DNA of 64,000 nt, from NCBI RefSeq assembly GCF_026625565.1, contig NZ_CP112998.1, positions 808,501 through 872,500 of the forward strand, read 5' to 3'. This DNA is from Dyadobacter pollutisoli. GTDB taxonomy: Bacteria; Bacteroidota; Bacteroidia; Cytophagales; Spirosomataceae. Positions within the stretch are counted from its first letter, which is position 1, and each line of letters opens with the position of its first letter. The notes beneath the pieces are model-generated. The model was not told the origin of the DNA. It worked only from the letters and a program-made list of their open reading frames with translations, and did not search any database. Of the stretch, positions 35,722 through 45,300 are shown in pieces. The position numbers and the translations under genes were made by a program.

Positions 35722-35937
35722 TTATTGCCTAAAATATAGCCAGGTCCACATCACCACGCCAATCAATGCAAGCGTACCTGCGATCAGTTTGTTGGTGGCT
35801 GGTTTGGGCACTTGCCGAATCGGCATTCCTTCCCGGAACGCGCTCTTGACCTGCGTAAGGTACGGCCATACATAGGTCAAAGCCAAACAGCAATATATGA
35901 CAGTCATCAGGGCATACCAGGCTTTGCTATTCCCCAT
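35722..35937 (-). CDS. Small two-span membrane protein heading a four-gene cluster
   Basis: The 71-residue protein has spans 'ALMTVIYCCLALTYVWPYL' and 'KLIAGTLALIGVVMWTWLYF', separated by a basic loop ('KPATN'). It is the first gene of the minus-strand cluster. No family could be assigned. Confidence 0.6.
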   Translation of the reverse strand: MGNSKAWYALMTVIYCCLALTYVWPYLTQVKSAFREGMPIRQVPKPATNKLIAGTLALIGVVMWTWLYFRQ

Positions 35938-36410
35938 ACACGTTCCGGTTTATAATTCTCAGAAAAATCTGCCCTAATTTAAGCTTTCCATTCTGCTATG
36001 TGGTTTGTCCAAAGGATAATCGATTATGCTTGGAATTTGATTTCGACAACGTTTCACGCTAGCATAGCCATTTTTTTCATAAGTCGATTTGCAACAACGG
36101 TCATAAGTCAATATCATAAAGATAAAAGGTTATTTATTTCTGGACCTACTTTTTGGACCTTGGTTTTGGCTGTTGCTTAATAGTGAAAGGATGATCGGGC
36201 ATAGGTTCAACAAGGTCCAGCTTTTTGAACTTTGATCGATTTTGAAGATGGAATATCAGATGGTGTTTTATCTAGCAGAGAAGGCAATTCTGCGTCCGAT
36301 TTCAAGCCGTCTAAATGTCTCCCTTACCAGGCAATGATGTTGGAGGTCGGGGGCTTTGCCTATTACGTTATCCGGATACTATTATATTTGCGCTCAAACA
36401 ATCTATTTTT

Positions 36411-37346
36411 ATGGGGCTCGCAGACGATATCATGCAAGAATTCATGGCTGCCTACCCCGAGGCTGCCCAGGGACGATGGTCACAACAGGAGCTCAACCAA
36501 AAGTTGCACTCGTTTATGCAGGCGCGCAACCAGAAGCCGTTGGCAGCTTTCGATGGGCTATCCGCCCAACAGATGCACGCACTGCTTAATAATCCCTTCG
36601 GACAAGTCTCTATCTTAGGTAGGCAACAGACTCTAACTGACGATGTGATCGACCAGGTTCCATTTTTTCGGTTGATCGAGATTTTGCAGGGCAAACTCTC
36701 GCAGGGGCCGATTAAACTGACCACAAAAGGGAATTTACCGCTTTCGGTATGCGGTGAACTTTATGAAACGAAGCTGTTAACAGATGATGGCATTGAGAAT
36801 GGCTACTCTAAAAAGATATCCGAGGATAATGTGGCTTTCATCCAAGCCTTGAAAGCTTGCCTTCTGATCGGGTCGGATGTGAAAAAGCTGGGCAATGCCT
36901 TGTCACTCACTCAGACCGGTCAAAAGTCATTGTCGCGAAGACGGGATAAGCGCTTCTGGGAGCTGTTTGACATTTTCACTACTCGTTTCAACTGGGGTTA
37001 CCTTGACCTTGCAGATACGCAGGTCGGATACTTCGGCTGGGCATACTCGCTGTATTTGCTACACCGGTATGGTGCACAACACCGTAAGACCAGCTTTTAC
37101 GCTTCCAAAGCCATGCTGGCCTTTCCTAATTTGCAACAACCAACACCATCGGGACATTACGGATTTACCCTGGCGCCAGAACGTGTTTACCAATGGCGGT
37201 TTATTGAAAAATTTGCAGCCTGGTTTGGCCTGATAGAGTTTGAACAAGCCTCTATTGACACTAAGTACCAGGGCAGAATTCTGTTACGCAAATCACCGAT
37301 CTTCAGCCAGATTTTTCTACTCGATACGCCCGAAAGTCATAGCTGA
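36411..37346 (+). CDS. Uncharacterised 311-residue protein with a GLS-QM-H motif
   Basis: ATG 36411 (MGLADDIMQEFMAAY) starts 311 residues; an upstream start would add residues that look non-coding. The N-terminus has helices and the motif 'AFDGLSAQQMHALLNNPFG'. The middle has 'LSLTQTGQKSLSRRRDKRFW' followed by 'FTTRFNWGYLDLADT'. The C-terminus is rich in aromatic residues. A 'GLS..QMH.LL' motif of this kind occurs in several uncharacterised bacterial proteins that I cannot name with certainty. There are no membrane segments. Confidence 0.6.
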   Translation: MGLADDIMQEFMAAYPEAAQGRWSQQELNQKLHSFMQARNQKPLAAFDGLSAQQMHALLNNPFGQVSILGRQQTLTDDVIDQVPFFRLIEILQGKLSQGPIKLTTKGNLPLSVCGELYETKLLTDDGIENGYSKKISEDNVAFIQALKACLLIGSDVKKLGNALSLTQTGQKSLSRRRDKRFWELFDIFTTRFNWGYLDLADTQVGYFGWAYSLYLLHRYGAQHRKTSFYASKAMLAFPNLQQPTPSGHYGFTLAPERVYQWRFIEKFAAWFGLIEFEQASIDTKYQGRILLRKSPIFSQIFLLDTPESHS

Positions 37347-37368
37347 GCATTAGAATTTTGTCGTCGAA

Positions 37369-37659
37369 GTGAGCGCCATTATCATGGTAATAAACGAATA
37401 CAATGTCTATGCTAAAAACAACATCAGTTCACTAGAATCTTATTACTTTGCTATTGCATCTAAAATCGAAATAATAACCTACTTTACAATATACACTATT
37501 TCCACCCTGTCTATATTTTTCTTTTCAGACACCGATCTGCCGTTTTGGCATTCCATTGCAGCAGGCAGCTTAGGAGGATTGATTGCTGACTTATTTATGA
37601 TACTTTTTCTCCTTCCATTACTTCTTGTCAAGAAAACTAATTCCGCTTCCCATTTATAA
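37369..37659 (+). CDS. Possible small two-span membrane protein
   Basis: The 96-residue frame has two or three hydrophobic spans ('IEIITYFTIYTISTLSIFFF', 'SIAAGSLGGLIADLFMILFL'). It begins 22 bp after the previous gene in the same direction. Its AT-rich codons differ from the neighbours. It could be real or a remnant. Confidence 0.4.
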   Translation: MSAIIMVINEYNVYAKNNISSLESYYFAIASKIEIITYFTIYTISTLSIFFFSDTDLPFWHSIAAGSLGGLIADLFMILFLLPLLLVKKTNSASHL

Positions 37660-37942
37660 ATCAATTTGGTTTCGTTGCAACTCTCGCTCGGCTGTTGAAT
37701 CACTTCTTATTGCGGTTGTTGTCGTTAATAGTACCCCCATTTCGGTTGCGCCGCCATTCCGGGATCAGCTTGCGGTTTGCGCCCCGCGGCTTTTTCTCCG
37801 AATGGTTAAAAGACATATGCTCAATGAAATGGGCAAAGCCCTGTCTTGGTATACGATTTCACATAAACCTCAGCCATGACCGGACCTCCATTGGTAAAAA
37901 CAGATTTAAATTGTAGGTTAGATGTACATATCCATACTCCAC

Positions 37943-40900
37943 ATGAGCAGACACGCTATCCAGCTGCTGGCTTTGCTACTGATCGCCTGTAACATAGGCT
38001 TTGCGCAGCTCCCTAATATTTCGTTTGACCATATCACCGACCGCGACGGGCTTCCAAGCCGAACGGTAGAGTGCGCCCTCGAGGATACCAGCGGCTTTAT
38101 GTGGTTTGGCACACGAAAGTCCCTCAGCCGGTACGACGGCTACACATTTCAGCGTGTGGGAAACAAATGGGTGCATGGTTTGGCAATGGACCGCGCCGGT
38201 ACTGTCTATTACTCCTCTGGCTCGGAAAGGCTGGTCAGGGTAGACGCCCTTTCCAGGAAAGAAAGAAGCATTGCTGGACCAGCGGAAGGAGGCGCCTTTA
38301 ATACGTTTGTTGATTCCTTTGGGAACGTATGGTTTTCTGACCGGGACAATATCAACCGATACGACCCCGCCAATGGTAAAACGTATGTTTACCGTATGAA
38401 AAAAACCACCTATATCTACCATAAAGGCAGCTTTGCCGAGGACAGCCATCGTAACGTCTGGGTGTTGGGCATGGAGGTGGGCTTATTTCAGTTTGACAGA
38501 AAAGCCAACAGGCTTGTTTGCAAAATTGGGTTGGACTGCCCCATAAAAAATGAAAAGTACCAGTTTCAAATGCACCGGGGCTTTATTGACAAGCAAGACA
38601 AACTTTGGGTAGCCATAGGCCAGGGGATCCTGAAGTACGATATAAAAACCGGACAAATAAAAATTTACAAGCGCCCTAACTTCTCTTTACTGACGGTTTG
38701 TGAAGGGACGGACGAGGAGGGGAAACGAATTTTCTGGGTAGGTTCCGAATCCGGGCTGGGCGTTTTTCGGCCGGAAACAGAGCAGTTTCACTTTTTCAAG
38801 AATCTTATCCCTCAGCAATATACGGTCTATAACATTGTCCTTAGCCCCAGAAGTGGCATCCTTTGGGTTTGTACCTCGGAAGGTCTTCTGAAATACAATC
38901 CTCACAACCAGTTTATCAAAACTAACCACATTGCTGCCGGCCAGCAACCTGTAAATGCCATCCTGAACGATAAGTCAGATCCGACTGGACAAACCTTCTG
39001 GATGGCGGTTGCCTATCAGGGGCTCTACAAATGGAACCTGGCAACAAATCAGATAACACACTATAAATTCCCTCAGTATAGCGAATTGTCAGAAGCTAAA
39101 TGGCTGATACAGGATAAAAATAACATACTATGGGTGGGTTGCAACCAGTGGCAAAGCTGGCAGGATGGCAAAGGTGACGCATCAGATAACCGTTTCGAGG
39201 GTATTTTTCGATTTGATCCTGTTGCAGAAAAATATCTTCCCATGCCTTTCACACTTCATCATGCTTTTTTTTCAGTTCCTTTTTACTCGTTGGGGATCAT
39301 TGACTCAAAGGAGCGGTTTTGGCTTATTAACCACTACGAAAGCATCCACGTGTTCGACCCCAAAAACAACAGGGAAATTAACCTGTGGTCAAAGGAAGCC
39401 CATGCCGAAATTTTTGCCAATGGGAACTGGGTGATGGATGTATTTGAAGACAGCCGGTCACACATCTGGCTGACGACCTATCAGGGGATTTTCCATTTCG
39501 ACGAACCAACCCGTACCTTCCGGAAAACAAAAACCGGGACGGGCCTTTTAAAAATGACCGAAGGGCCCGACGGGAATCTTTGGGTCGTGGGCTGGGCCGG
39601 GCTGATCAAACTAAATAAGGAAGGGGAGATTTTAAAAACCTGGTCTGATAAAGACGGGCTTTATGATCTGGAATGCCATCGCGTGTTTGTTGATATCCAT
39701 AACCGTGTCTGGATTGGTACCTTTGATGGGTTGCATCTTTTCGACGAGAAAAGTAATACCTTCCGTAGGTTTACCGTCAACGATGGCCTCTTGTCCAACA
39801 ATACCATGATGGGTTTGTGCCCTACCGGGGACGACAAACTTCTGGTGGGCAATGTAGGCGGCTGGAACGTGCTCGATATGGCTGCACTCGACCGTTCACA
39901 GGTTGCCTACAATACCCACCTAACCAACGTACGTGTCAATAATAAGGATAGAATGGCCAATTGGTCTAAGCATGTTTCCCTAGGGCCCCATGAAAATGCA
40001 GTCAGTTTCAATTTCTCGGCCCTGAATTACCGCAAGCCCAATGATAACCATTATGCCTATTATCTGGAAGGGTTCGAAAAAAACTGGATTGATGCCGGTC
40101 AGGATCACCAGGCATTTTATACCAATCTGGCGGCGGGGGATTATGTTTTTCATGCACGGTCTGCCGGGGTAAATGCCGGGCAGGAGTTACAGGTTCCCTT
40201 TGTTATTAAACCTGCATTTTATGAAACCAGGTGGTTCAGGTTATTGATGCTTCTGACGGTGCTTGGCCTGGTTGGCTATATATATCAAAATCAGTTGTCC
40301 TATCAAACCATAAAAGCAAAGCTGGAACTGGAAGAGCTTACGTTGCTGCAAAAAGAAGCAAAATACAATGAGGAAGTGGCGGCCTATCAGCTCAAACTTT
40401 CGGAAACGGAAATGGCATCTTTGCGTTCACAGATGAACCCGCATTTTATTTTTAATTGCCTAAATTCTATCCAGTTCTTTACCGCTCAAAACGATGCCGA
40501 GAAAGCCTCAGATTATCTGACCAAATTTTCACGGCTCATCCGGCTGGTACTGGAGAATTCCAAATCCGAACAGGTTTCTTTGGAAAATGAATTGGAAACC
40601 CTGCGCCTTTATATCGAAATGGAAGCCATGAGGTTCCCTGGGAAACTTCACTACAAGATTCAGATGGACGAGGGAATTGATGCCGGATTGACCCAGATCC
40701 CACCGTTACTATTGCAGCCGTTCGTAGAAAATGCAATATGGCACGGGCTAATGCAAAAAGAAGCCGGAGGGACTGTCCGGATCGCATTGACTCAGCCCGG
40801 GCCGGATTTGTTGCGTGTGGAGATAACCGACGATGGCATCGGACGTCAAAAAGCATCGGATTACAAAAGCAAATCGGCCACAAAAAGTAAATCTTATGGG

Positions 40901-41035
40901 ATCAAAATCACCGCCGACCGTATTGAACTGATCAATCAACTTTTTCAGGTCCAAACCAGCGTACAGATCATGGATTTAACCGATCAGCAAGGCCTGCCCG
41001 CAGGGACGAAGGTTGTCCTGAGTATTCCAGTTTAG
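37943..41035 (+). CDS. LytS-type sensor histidine kinase with two-component propeller
   Basis: The signal peptide follows ATG 37943 (MSRHAIQLLALLLIACN); an ATG seven codons earlier is also possible. Residues ~25-690 are tandem beta-propeller repeats ('GNVWFSDRDNINRYDP', 'SHIWLTTYQGIFHFDE', 'NRVWIGTFDGLHLFDE'), which sense a ligand in the periplasm. A Y_Y_Y domain ('YAYYLEGFEKNWIDAGQDH') and one membrane span ('RLLMLLTVLGLVGYIYQ') follow. The kinase core has the phosphorylated His in 'SQMNPHFIFNCLNSIQFF' (near residue 834) and ATP-binding 'ENAIWHGL' and 'DDGIG' motifs. The partner response regulator is 36 bp downstream. Confidence 0.93.
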   Translation: MSRHAIQLLALLLIACNIGFAQLPNISFDHITDRDGLPSRTVECALEDTSGFMWFGTRKSLSRYDGYTFQRVGNKWVHGLAMDRAGTVYYSSGSERLVRVDALSRKERSIAGPAEGGAFNTFVDSFGNVWFSDRDNINRYDPANGKTYVYRMKKTTYIYHKGSFAEDSHRNVWVLGMEVGLFQFDRKANRLVCKIGLDCPIKNEKYQFQMHRGFIDKQDKLWVAIGQGILKYDIKTGQIKIYKRPNFSLLTVCEGTDEEGKRIFWVGSESGLGVFRPETEQFHFFKNLIPQQYTVYNIVLSPRSGILWVCTSEGLLKYNPHNQFIKTNHIAAGQQPVNAILNDKSDPTGQTFWMAVAYQGLYKWNLATNQITHYKFPQYSELSEAKWLIQDKNNILWVGCNQWQSWQDGKGDASDNRFEGIFRFDPVAEKYLPMPFTLHHAFFSVPFYSLGIIDSKERFWLINHYESIHVFDPKNNREINLWSKEAHAEIFANGNWVMDVFEDSRSHIWLTTYQGIFHFDEPTRTFRKTKTGTGLLKMTEGPDGNLWVVGWAGLIKLNKEGEILKTWSDKDGLYDLECHRVFVDIHNRVWIGTFDGLHLFDEKSNTFRRFTVNDGLLSNNTMMGLCPTGDDKLLVGNVGGWNVLDMAALDRSQVAYNTHLTNVRVNNKDRMANWSKHVSLGPHENAVSFNFSALNYRKPNDNHYAYYLEGFEKNWIDAGQDHQAFYTNLAAGDYVFHARSAGVNAGQELQVPFVIKPAFYETRWFRLLMLLTVLGLVGYIYQNQLSYQTIKAKLELEELTLLQKEAKYNEEVAAYQLKLSETEMASLRSQMNPHFIFNCLNSIQFFTAQNDAEKASDYLTKFSRLIRLVLENSKSEQVSLENELETLRLYIEMEAMRFPGKLHYKIQMDEGIDAGLTQIPPLLLQPFVENAIWHGLMQKEAGGTVRIALTQPGPDLLRVEITDDGIGRQKASDYKSKSATKSKSYGIKITADRIELINQLFQVQTSVQIMDLTDQQGLPAGTKVVLSIPV

Positions 41036-41071
41036 TACAATCCATGCTATTTAATACAAAACATCAAAATC

Positions 41072-41818
41072 ATGATCCGTGCCATCATCATTGACGACGA
41101 ACCCAATGCAGTAGGTTTATTGGCCCTTCGTCTGGCACAGCATTGCCCGCAGGTAGAAGTGGTAGCTTCCTGCACCAATAGCCGCCAAGGTATCCAGGCC
41201 ATACTTGACCATCATGCAGATCTGGTTTTCCTCGATATAGAAATGCCGCAGCTGAATGGTTTTCAGGTCCTGGAAGCCGTGGCGGGCGTTTCGTTTTCCC
41301 TCGCATTTGTAACGGCCTATGACGAGTTTGCATTGAAAGCCTTCCGGTACAGCGCCGTGGATTATCTTCTGAAACCAATTGACACACAAGAATTGATACA
41401 AGCTGTTGCACGGGTCGAAAAACGTCGAGAAACCCTGCCTGAACAATTGGAACATCTTAAACAACAGCTAAATAGTCCGGTTAAGACCTTTCCGGACCGC
41501 ATCGCACTACCCTATCAAAATGGAGTTGCGTTTGTTGAGATGAAAGACATTATCTACTGTGAAGCAAACCATAACTATACCAAGTTTTATTTACAGGACG
41601 GACGTTACCATTTAGCCGCAAAGTCCCTGCGTGATATACAGGAGCTCCTGGAAGAACGCGACTTTTTAAGGGTACACCGGCAGTTTCTGATTAACCTTGG
41701 TCATATCAGGAAATTTGTCAAAGGGGAAGGATCTTATGTGGTCATGTCTAACCAGCAAACGATCCCTGTTTCCCGCATGCAGAAAGAACGGCTCATGGAG
41801 CGGTTTGGCTGGCTGTAA
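41072..41818 (+). CDS. LytTR-family response regulator
   Basis: The 248-residue protein has a receiver domain with phospho-accepting Asp55 in 'LVFLDIEMPQLNGF', the acidic pair 'IIDDEP', and the switch Lys in 'YLLKPIDTQ'. A LytTR DNA-binding domain fills the last ~100 residues ('IIYCEANHNYTKFYLQDGR', 'FLRVHRQFLINLGHI'). It starts 36 bp after the sensor kinase, so they form one operon. The T9SS-exported repeat protein that begins 245 bp later may be a target, but that is only position. Confidence 0.94.
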   Translation: MIRAIIIDDEPNAVGLLALRLAQHCPQVEVVASCTNSRQGIQAILDHHADLVFLDIEMPQLNGFQVLEAVAGVSFSLAFVTAYDEFALKAFRYSAVDYLLKPIDTQELIQAVARVEKRRETLPEQLEHLKQQLNSPVKTFPDRIALPYQNGVAFVEMKDIIYCEANHNYTKFYLQDGRYHLAAKSLRDIQELLEERDFLRVHRQFLINLGHIRKFVKGEGSYVVMSNQQTIPVSRMQKERLMERFGWL

Positions 41819-42063
41819 AGATTCGGGAGCAAAATCAATATTTCTACCTGCATTCACATAGAAAAACCCGCCATTCGCAACGAATTCACTGCCGTTCGCC
41901 CGCGCACAGTAGCACCTGGCATCAAAAAAAATTAGGTTTGATTTAAAGAACCCACTTCTGGCCCATCAAGGCTACATCATTTTGATTTCACGGATAAGAA
42001 TATCCGCACTTACGCAAGAATACAGTATCAAAACTTTCTTCCTTCTGATTAAAACTTTATCTC

Positions 42064-44124
42064 ATGAAAAAGTGTGTACTTCCTTTTGTCCACAAGCTTG
42101 GGCCGTTGAGTTTGTTACTTTTTGTAATTTTTGCGGGTCAGCTGAGGGGTTTGGCTGCTGATGTGACTTACAGCACTGAAACCCTCGCTGCCGCTAATGT
42201 GCTGCAAGGAACCAGTAACCACCCGTTTTACATACTTAAAGTAATTGCAACCTCAACGGCTGTTGTGCTCAACCGTGTAGATGTCACCACCTCGGGAACT
42301 TACGCTTCGGGCGATGTCAATAATTACAGATTATACGTCAACACGGTCAATAATTTTTCAACAGCCACACATACCGGAAATAATGTATCCGCAGTGGCCG
42401 GAAATGGCGAAACAATTCAGTTTACGGGGTTTGGTACCGTAACCATACCGGCCGGTGAAACAAGGTATCTTTTTATAACGGCGACTATCAAGGCCACTGG
42501 CATCGACGGCCACACCATCAAGGTTAACGGGGCGGCAAACCCGGCAACCGTTTTTTACACGGCCCCTGCACCAATAGTGACCAATAACCAAACCGATGCA
42601 GCGGGTGCACAAACCATTAAAGCACCGGCCGTCACTTATAGCACCGAAGCACTCGCTGCCGCTAATGTGCTGCAGGGAACCAGCAACCATCCGTTTTACG
42701 TACTCAAATTAGTGTCAACCTCCACGGCTATTCAGCTCAATCGTGTGGATGTCACCACATCGGGAACTTACACTTCGGGCGATGTCAATAATTACAGGCT
42801 TTATATCAATACTGTCAGCGATTTTTCCACAGCCACTCATACCGGGAATAATATATCCGCAGTGGCCGGAAATGGCGAAACAATTCAGTTTACGGGGTTT
42901 GGTACCGTGACAATACCGGCTGGTGAAACAAGGTATCTTTTTATAACGGCAACCATCAAGGCCGCTAGCACCGACGGTCATACCATCAAGGTTAATGGGG
43001 CGGCGAACCCGGTGAGTGTTTTCTACACAGGTACCACGCCAGCGGTAACCAATAATCAAACCGATGCATCGGGTGCGCAAACCATTAAAGCACCGTCCGT
43101 AACTTTTGGCACTGAAACCCTTGCATCTGCTGATGTACCGCTGGGCACTAGTAACCACCCGTTTTATATACTCAAATTGGAGGCAATTTTCACGACAGTC
43201 CAGCCCAACCGTGTGGATGTCACCACATCTGGAACTTACACTTCGGGCGATGTCAATAATTACAGGCTATATATTAATACTGTCAACGATTTTTCCACAG
43301 CCACTCATATCGGGAACAATGTAACGGCGGTAACCGGAAATGGCGAAACCATTCAATTTTCGGGATTTGGCAATGTGACGATACTGCCAGGTGAAACACG
43401 GTACTTTTTTGTCACGGCAACTATCAAGGCCAATGCCACAGACGGCAATACTATAAAGGTTGACGGGTCAGCAAACCCTGTAAACCTTTTCTACGCTGGC
43501 ACAACGCCAACAGTGACCAATAATCAAACCGATGCGGCGGGCACACAAACCATTGGTACGGGATTGCCGGTAACATTGGTGTCCTTTACCGGTAAGAAAA
43601 CAGGCGAGAATAAAGTTACACTTGATTGGGTTACCTCAGACGAGAAGGCTTTTGAAGGGTTTGCAGTCCAAAGGAGCCAGGATGCAAAAGCATTCGAAAA
43701 TATTGGAACGGTGTACAGCAAATCTGCCGACCACACCGTCCTCAGGACTTATCAGTTCATTGACGACATATTGGGATATGATAATTCGTATTACAGATTA
43801 AAAATGATAGACGAAGACGGCAGTTTTGAGTATTCAAAAATCATCCACATCGGATCATCTGTAAGCAGGTCAATAGTTGGGCAACTGTATCCGAACCCTT
43901 CCGTTTCGACAGAAACGTACATTGATATTGTTATATCAGATGCAGGTAGCTGTACTACAAAAAGTTATGACCTGTCCGGAAGGATACTTAACACGGAATA
44001 TCATCAATTATTTAAAGGGTTAAACAAAATCAAGATCAATTTCGAAAAACTGGATAAAGGTACTTTTCTGATCCTGTTTGAAGGAAAAAACCAGATTGAA
44101 GCAAGGACGCTGATCAGGCAGTAG
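42064..44124 (+). CDS. T9SS-exported protein with three 156-residue tandem repeats
   Basis: A signal peptide is followed by three repeats beginning at 42163, 42631 and 43099, spaced exactly 468 bp. Each starts with V-T-[YF]-x-T-E-x-L-A and contains 'NRVDVTTSGTY.SGDVNNYRL' and 'GNGETIQF' blocks. These beta-rich units may be adhesive. After a linker, residues ~600-686 form a type IX secretion type A sorting domain ('LYPNPSVSTETYIDI', 'NKIKINFEKLDKGTFLILF'), so the protein is placed on the surface. Repeats 1 and 2 are nearly identical in DNA, which points to recent duplication or gene conversion. The ligand is unknown. Confidence 0.85.
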   Translation: MKKCVLPFVHKLGPLSLLLFVIFAGQLRGLAADVTYSTETLAAANVLQGTSNHPFYILKVIATSTAVVLNRVDVTTSGTYASGDVNNYRLYVNTVNNFSTATHTGNNVSAVAGNGETIQFTGFGTVTIPAGETRYLFITATIKATGIDGHTIKVNGAANPATVFYTAPAPIVTNNQTDAAGAQTIKAPAVTYSTEALAAANVLQGTSNHPFYVLKLVSTSTAIQLNRVDVTTSGTYTSGDVNNYRLYINTVSDFSTATHTGNNISAVAGNGETIQFTGFGTVTIPAGETRYLFITATIKAASTDGHTIKVNGAANPVSVFYTGTTPAVTNNQTDASGAQTIKAPSVTFGTETLASADVPLGTSNHPFYILKLEAIFTTVQPNRVDVTTSGTYTSGDVNNYRLYINTVNDFSTATHIGNNVTAVTGNGETIQFSGFGNVTILPGETRYFFVTATIKANATDGNTIKVDGSANPVNLFYAGTTPTVTNNQTDAAGTQTIGTGLPVTLVSFTGKKTGENKVTLDWVTSDEKAFEGFAVQRSQDAKAFENIGTVYSKSADHTVLRTYQFIDDILGYDNSYYRLKMIDEDGSFEYSKIIHIGSSVSRSIVGQLYPNPSVSTETYIDIVISDAGSCTTKSYDLSGRILNTEYHQLFKGLNKIKINFEKLDKGTFLILFEGKNQIEARTLIRQ

Positions 44125-44358
44125 GATGCTTTCTGACAAGGCTTTTCCACACGCCCTTCGATGCCTTAAAGAAGGCAAAGATTTTATCTTTCAAATTCTA
44201 AATGGGTGGTTGCCGAAATCGCATCTTATCTTTGTTGACGAAGGTTCAGAAGAACAAAACATTTGCATGTTGGCAGGCTGCAATTGTAAACACAAGAACT
44301 TTCGAAATTAGACGACGATTAGACTCGAATTCTTATTCGAAATTTGCAGTAGAATAAT

Positions 44359-44392
44359 CGGTATGATGGTACAGACATGATCCATCATACCG
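44359..44392. repeat. Perfect 11-bp inverted repeat after the repeat-protein gene
   Basis: CGGTATGATGG (44359-44369) and CCATCATACCG (44382-44392) form a stem with a 12-nt loop, 235 bp after the stop of the T9SS gene. There is no T-run, so a terminator role is uncertain. Confidence 0.5.
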
Positions 44393-44455
44393 AAAGCCTT
44401 CGATTTAAGATATATTTGTCAGTGCTGATGTGAAAAATTGAACTTTTAGAGTTGA

Positions 44456-44932
44456 TTCCCTTTTCAGGAGATTAACCTAAAAAAAGATATAGCCCTATAT
44501 AAAGGTGGAGTATCAAAGTACTCTTATGCCTTTCTTCTGCGTAAGTCTCCCTGTCCCCCCTGTGTTCTAAAAGAATCCTGTACGCCTAAGTCCCTTTTTA
44601 AAAGGATTTTTATGACAGCTTATGAAGATTGTTACCATAGAGCTTATGAAAGACAACTAAGCAGGCGCGGGAAACGGATGAAACAAGTACGGCAAAGTAC
44701 GGTAGAGCCGTTTTTTGGAAGTCTGGTCCATCATTACGGATTAAGTAAAATTAATGTTCTGGGAAAAGCTGCAGCACATCAGGTGATGCTGATGGCAGCA
44801 ACCTGCTTCAACCTCAAAAAGTACCTCAAAACATTTAAAAGGAAATTGGCAAATAGTGCAGCAATGGATACCATGGCACACTTAACCGGCGCATTGTTTA
44901 CACCCTTGATTGCTTTTACGCCCAATTTTTAG
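44456..44932 (+). pseudogene. C-terminal remnant of an IS1182-type transposase
   Basis: An open frame runs from 44456 through the Cys-rich strip 'SPCPPCVLKESCTPK' into 'ERQLSRRGKRMKQVRQSTVE', then 'FFGSLVHHYGLSKINVLG' and 'QVMLMAATCFNLKKYLK'. The 'STVEP.FG.L...YG' block and the trailing 'LMAA...NLKKY' are the usual C-terminus of IS1182 family proteins. The N-terminal part, with the DDE catalytic residues, is missing, and the frame starts after a TGA at 44453-44455. An ATG at 44612 is internal. Confidence 0.8.
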
Positions 44933-45300
44933 AATTCCAAGAAGGTAGCACTAATAATTCCCAAGACTTAAATTGTCAGGTTAGTTCTGCAACGACCACG
45001 ACGAGTTAAGTGTACTTGCCAGGACAAAAATGTTTTTGAGCACTAAAATGGTACTAACATAGAAAATTTCACATAGCGTCAATCCCGCAAAGAACTCTGC
45101 TATCTATTCCGACTTTTAAGAGGCGTTGCTGCAAATAAGTCCGAATGCGTTAAGCACCCATCACTGCTTCTATCCCTCGACAGTACCAGGTAGGCTGATC
45201 AGAAATTGTTATTTGGTAAAAAGTTAAGGCCGGGAAGCACTGTTTTAGGCTTCCTGGCCAGATTATGCTCCTTGATGTTCTCAGATTAGGAATAACTTAA
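44933..45300. other. Gap between IS remnant and the PIG-L gene
   Basis: No gene is visible. The right end holds the terminator of the minus-strand operon at 45228-45259. The rest shows no structure that I could identify. Confidence 0.6.
45228..45259 (-). terminator. Rho-independent terminator of the SusCD/PIG-L operon
   Basis: On the minus strand GGCCAGGAAGC pairs with GCTTCCCGGCC, with one mismatch, around a 10-nt loop, and a TTAACTTTTT tail follows. It lies 41 bp after the stop of the last gene. Confidence 0.72.

Noticed and set aside
35998..36180. 60-codon open frame on the plus strand
   Set aside because: Hydrophobic but with no good start context, and it lies in the upstream control region of the small-membrane-gene cluster.
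37660..37942. Overlapping short frames before the sensor kinase
   Set aside because: Two short frames read through the same bases with no family; I treat the stretch as upstream region of the kinase gene.
44126..44311. 61-codon open frame directly after the T9SS protein gene
   Set aside because: No recognisable features and no sign of translation; it may be chance.
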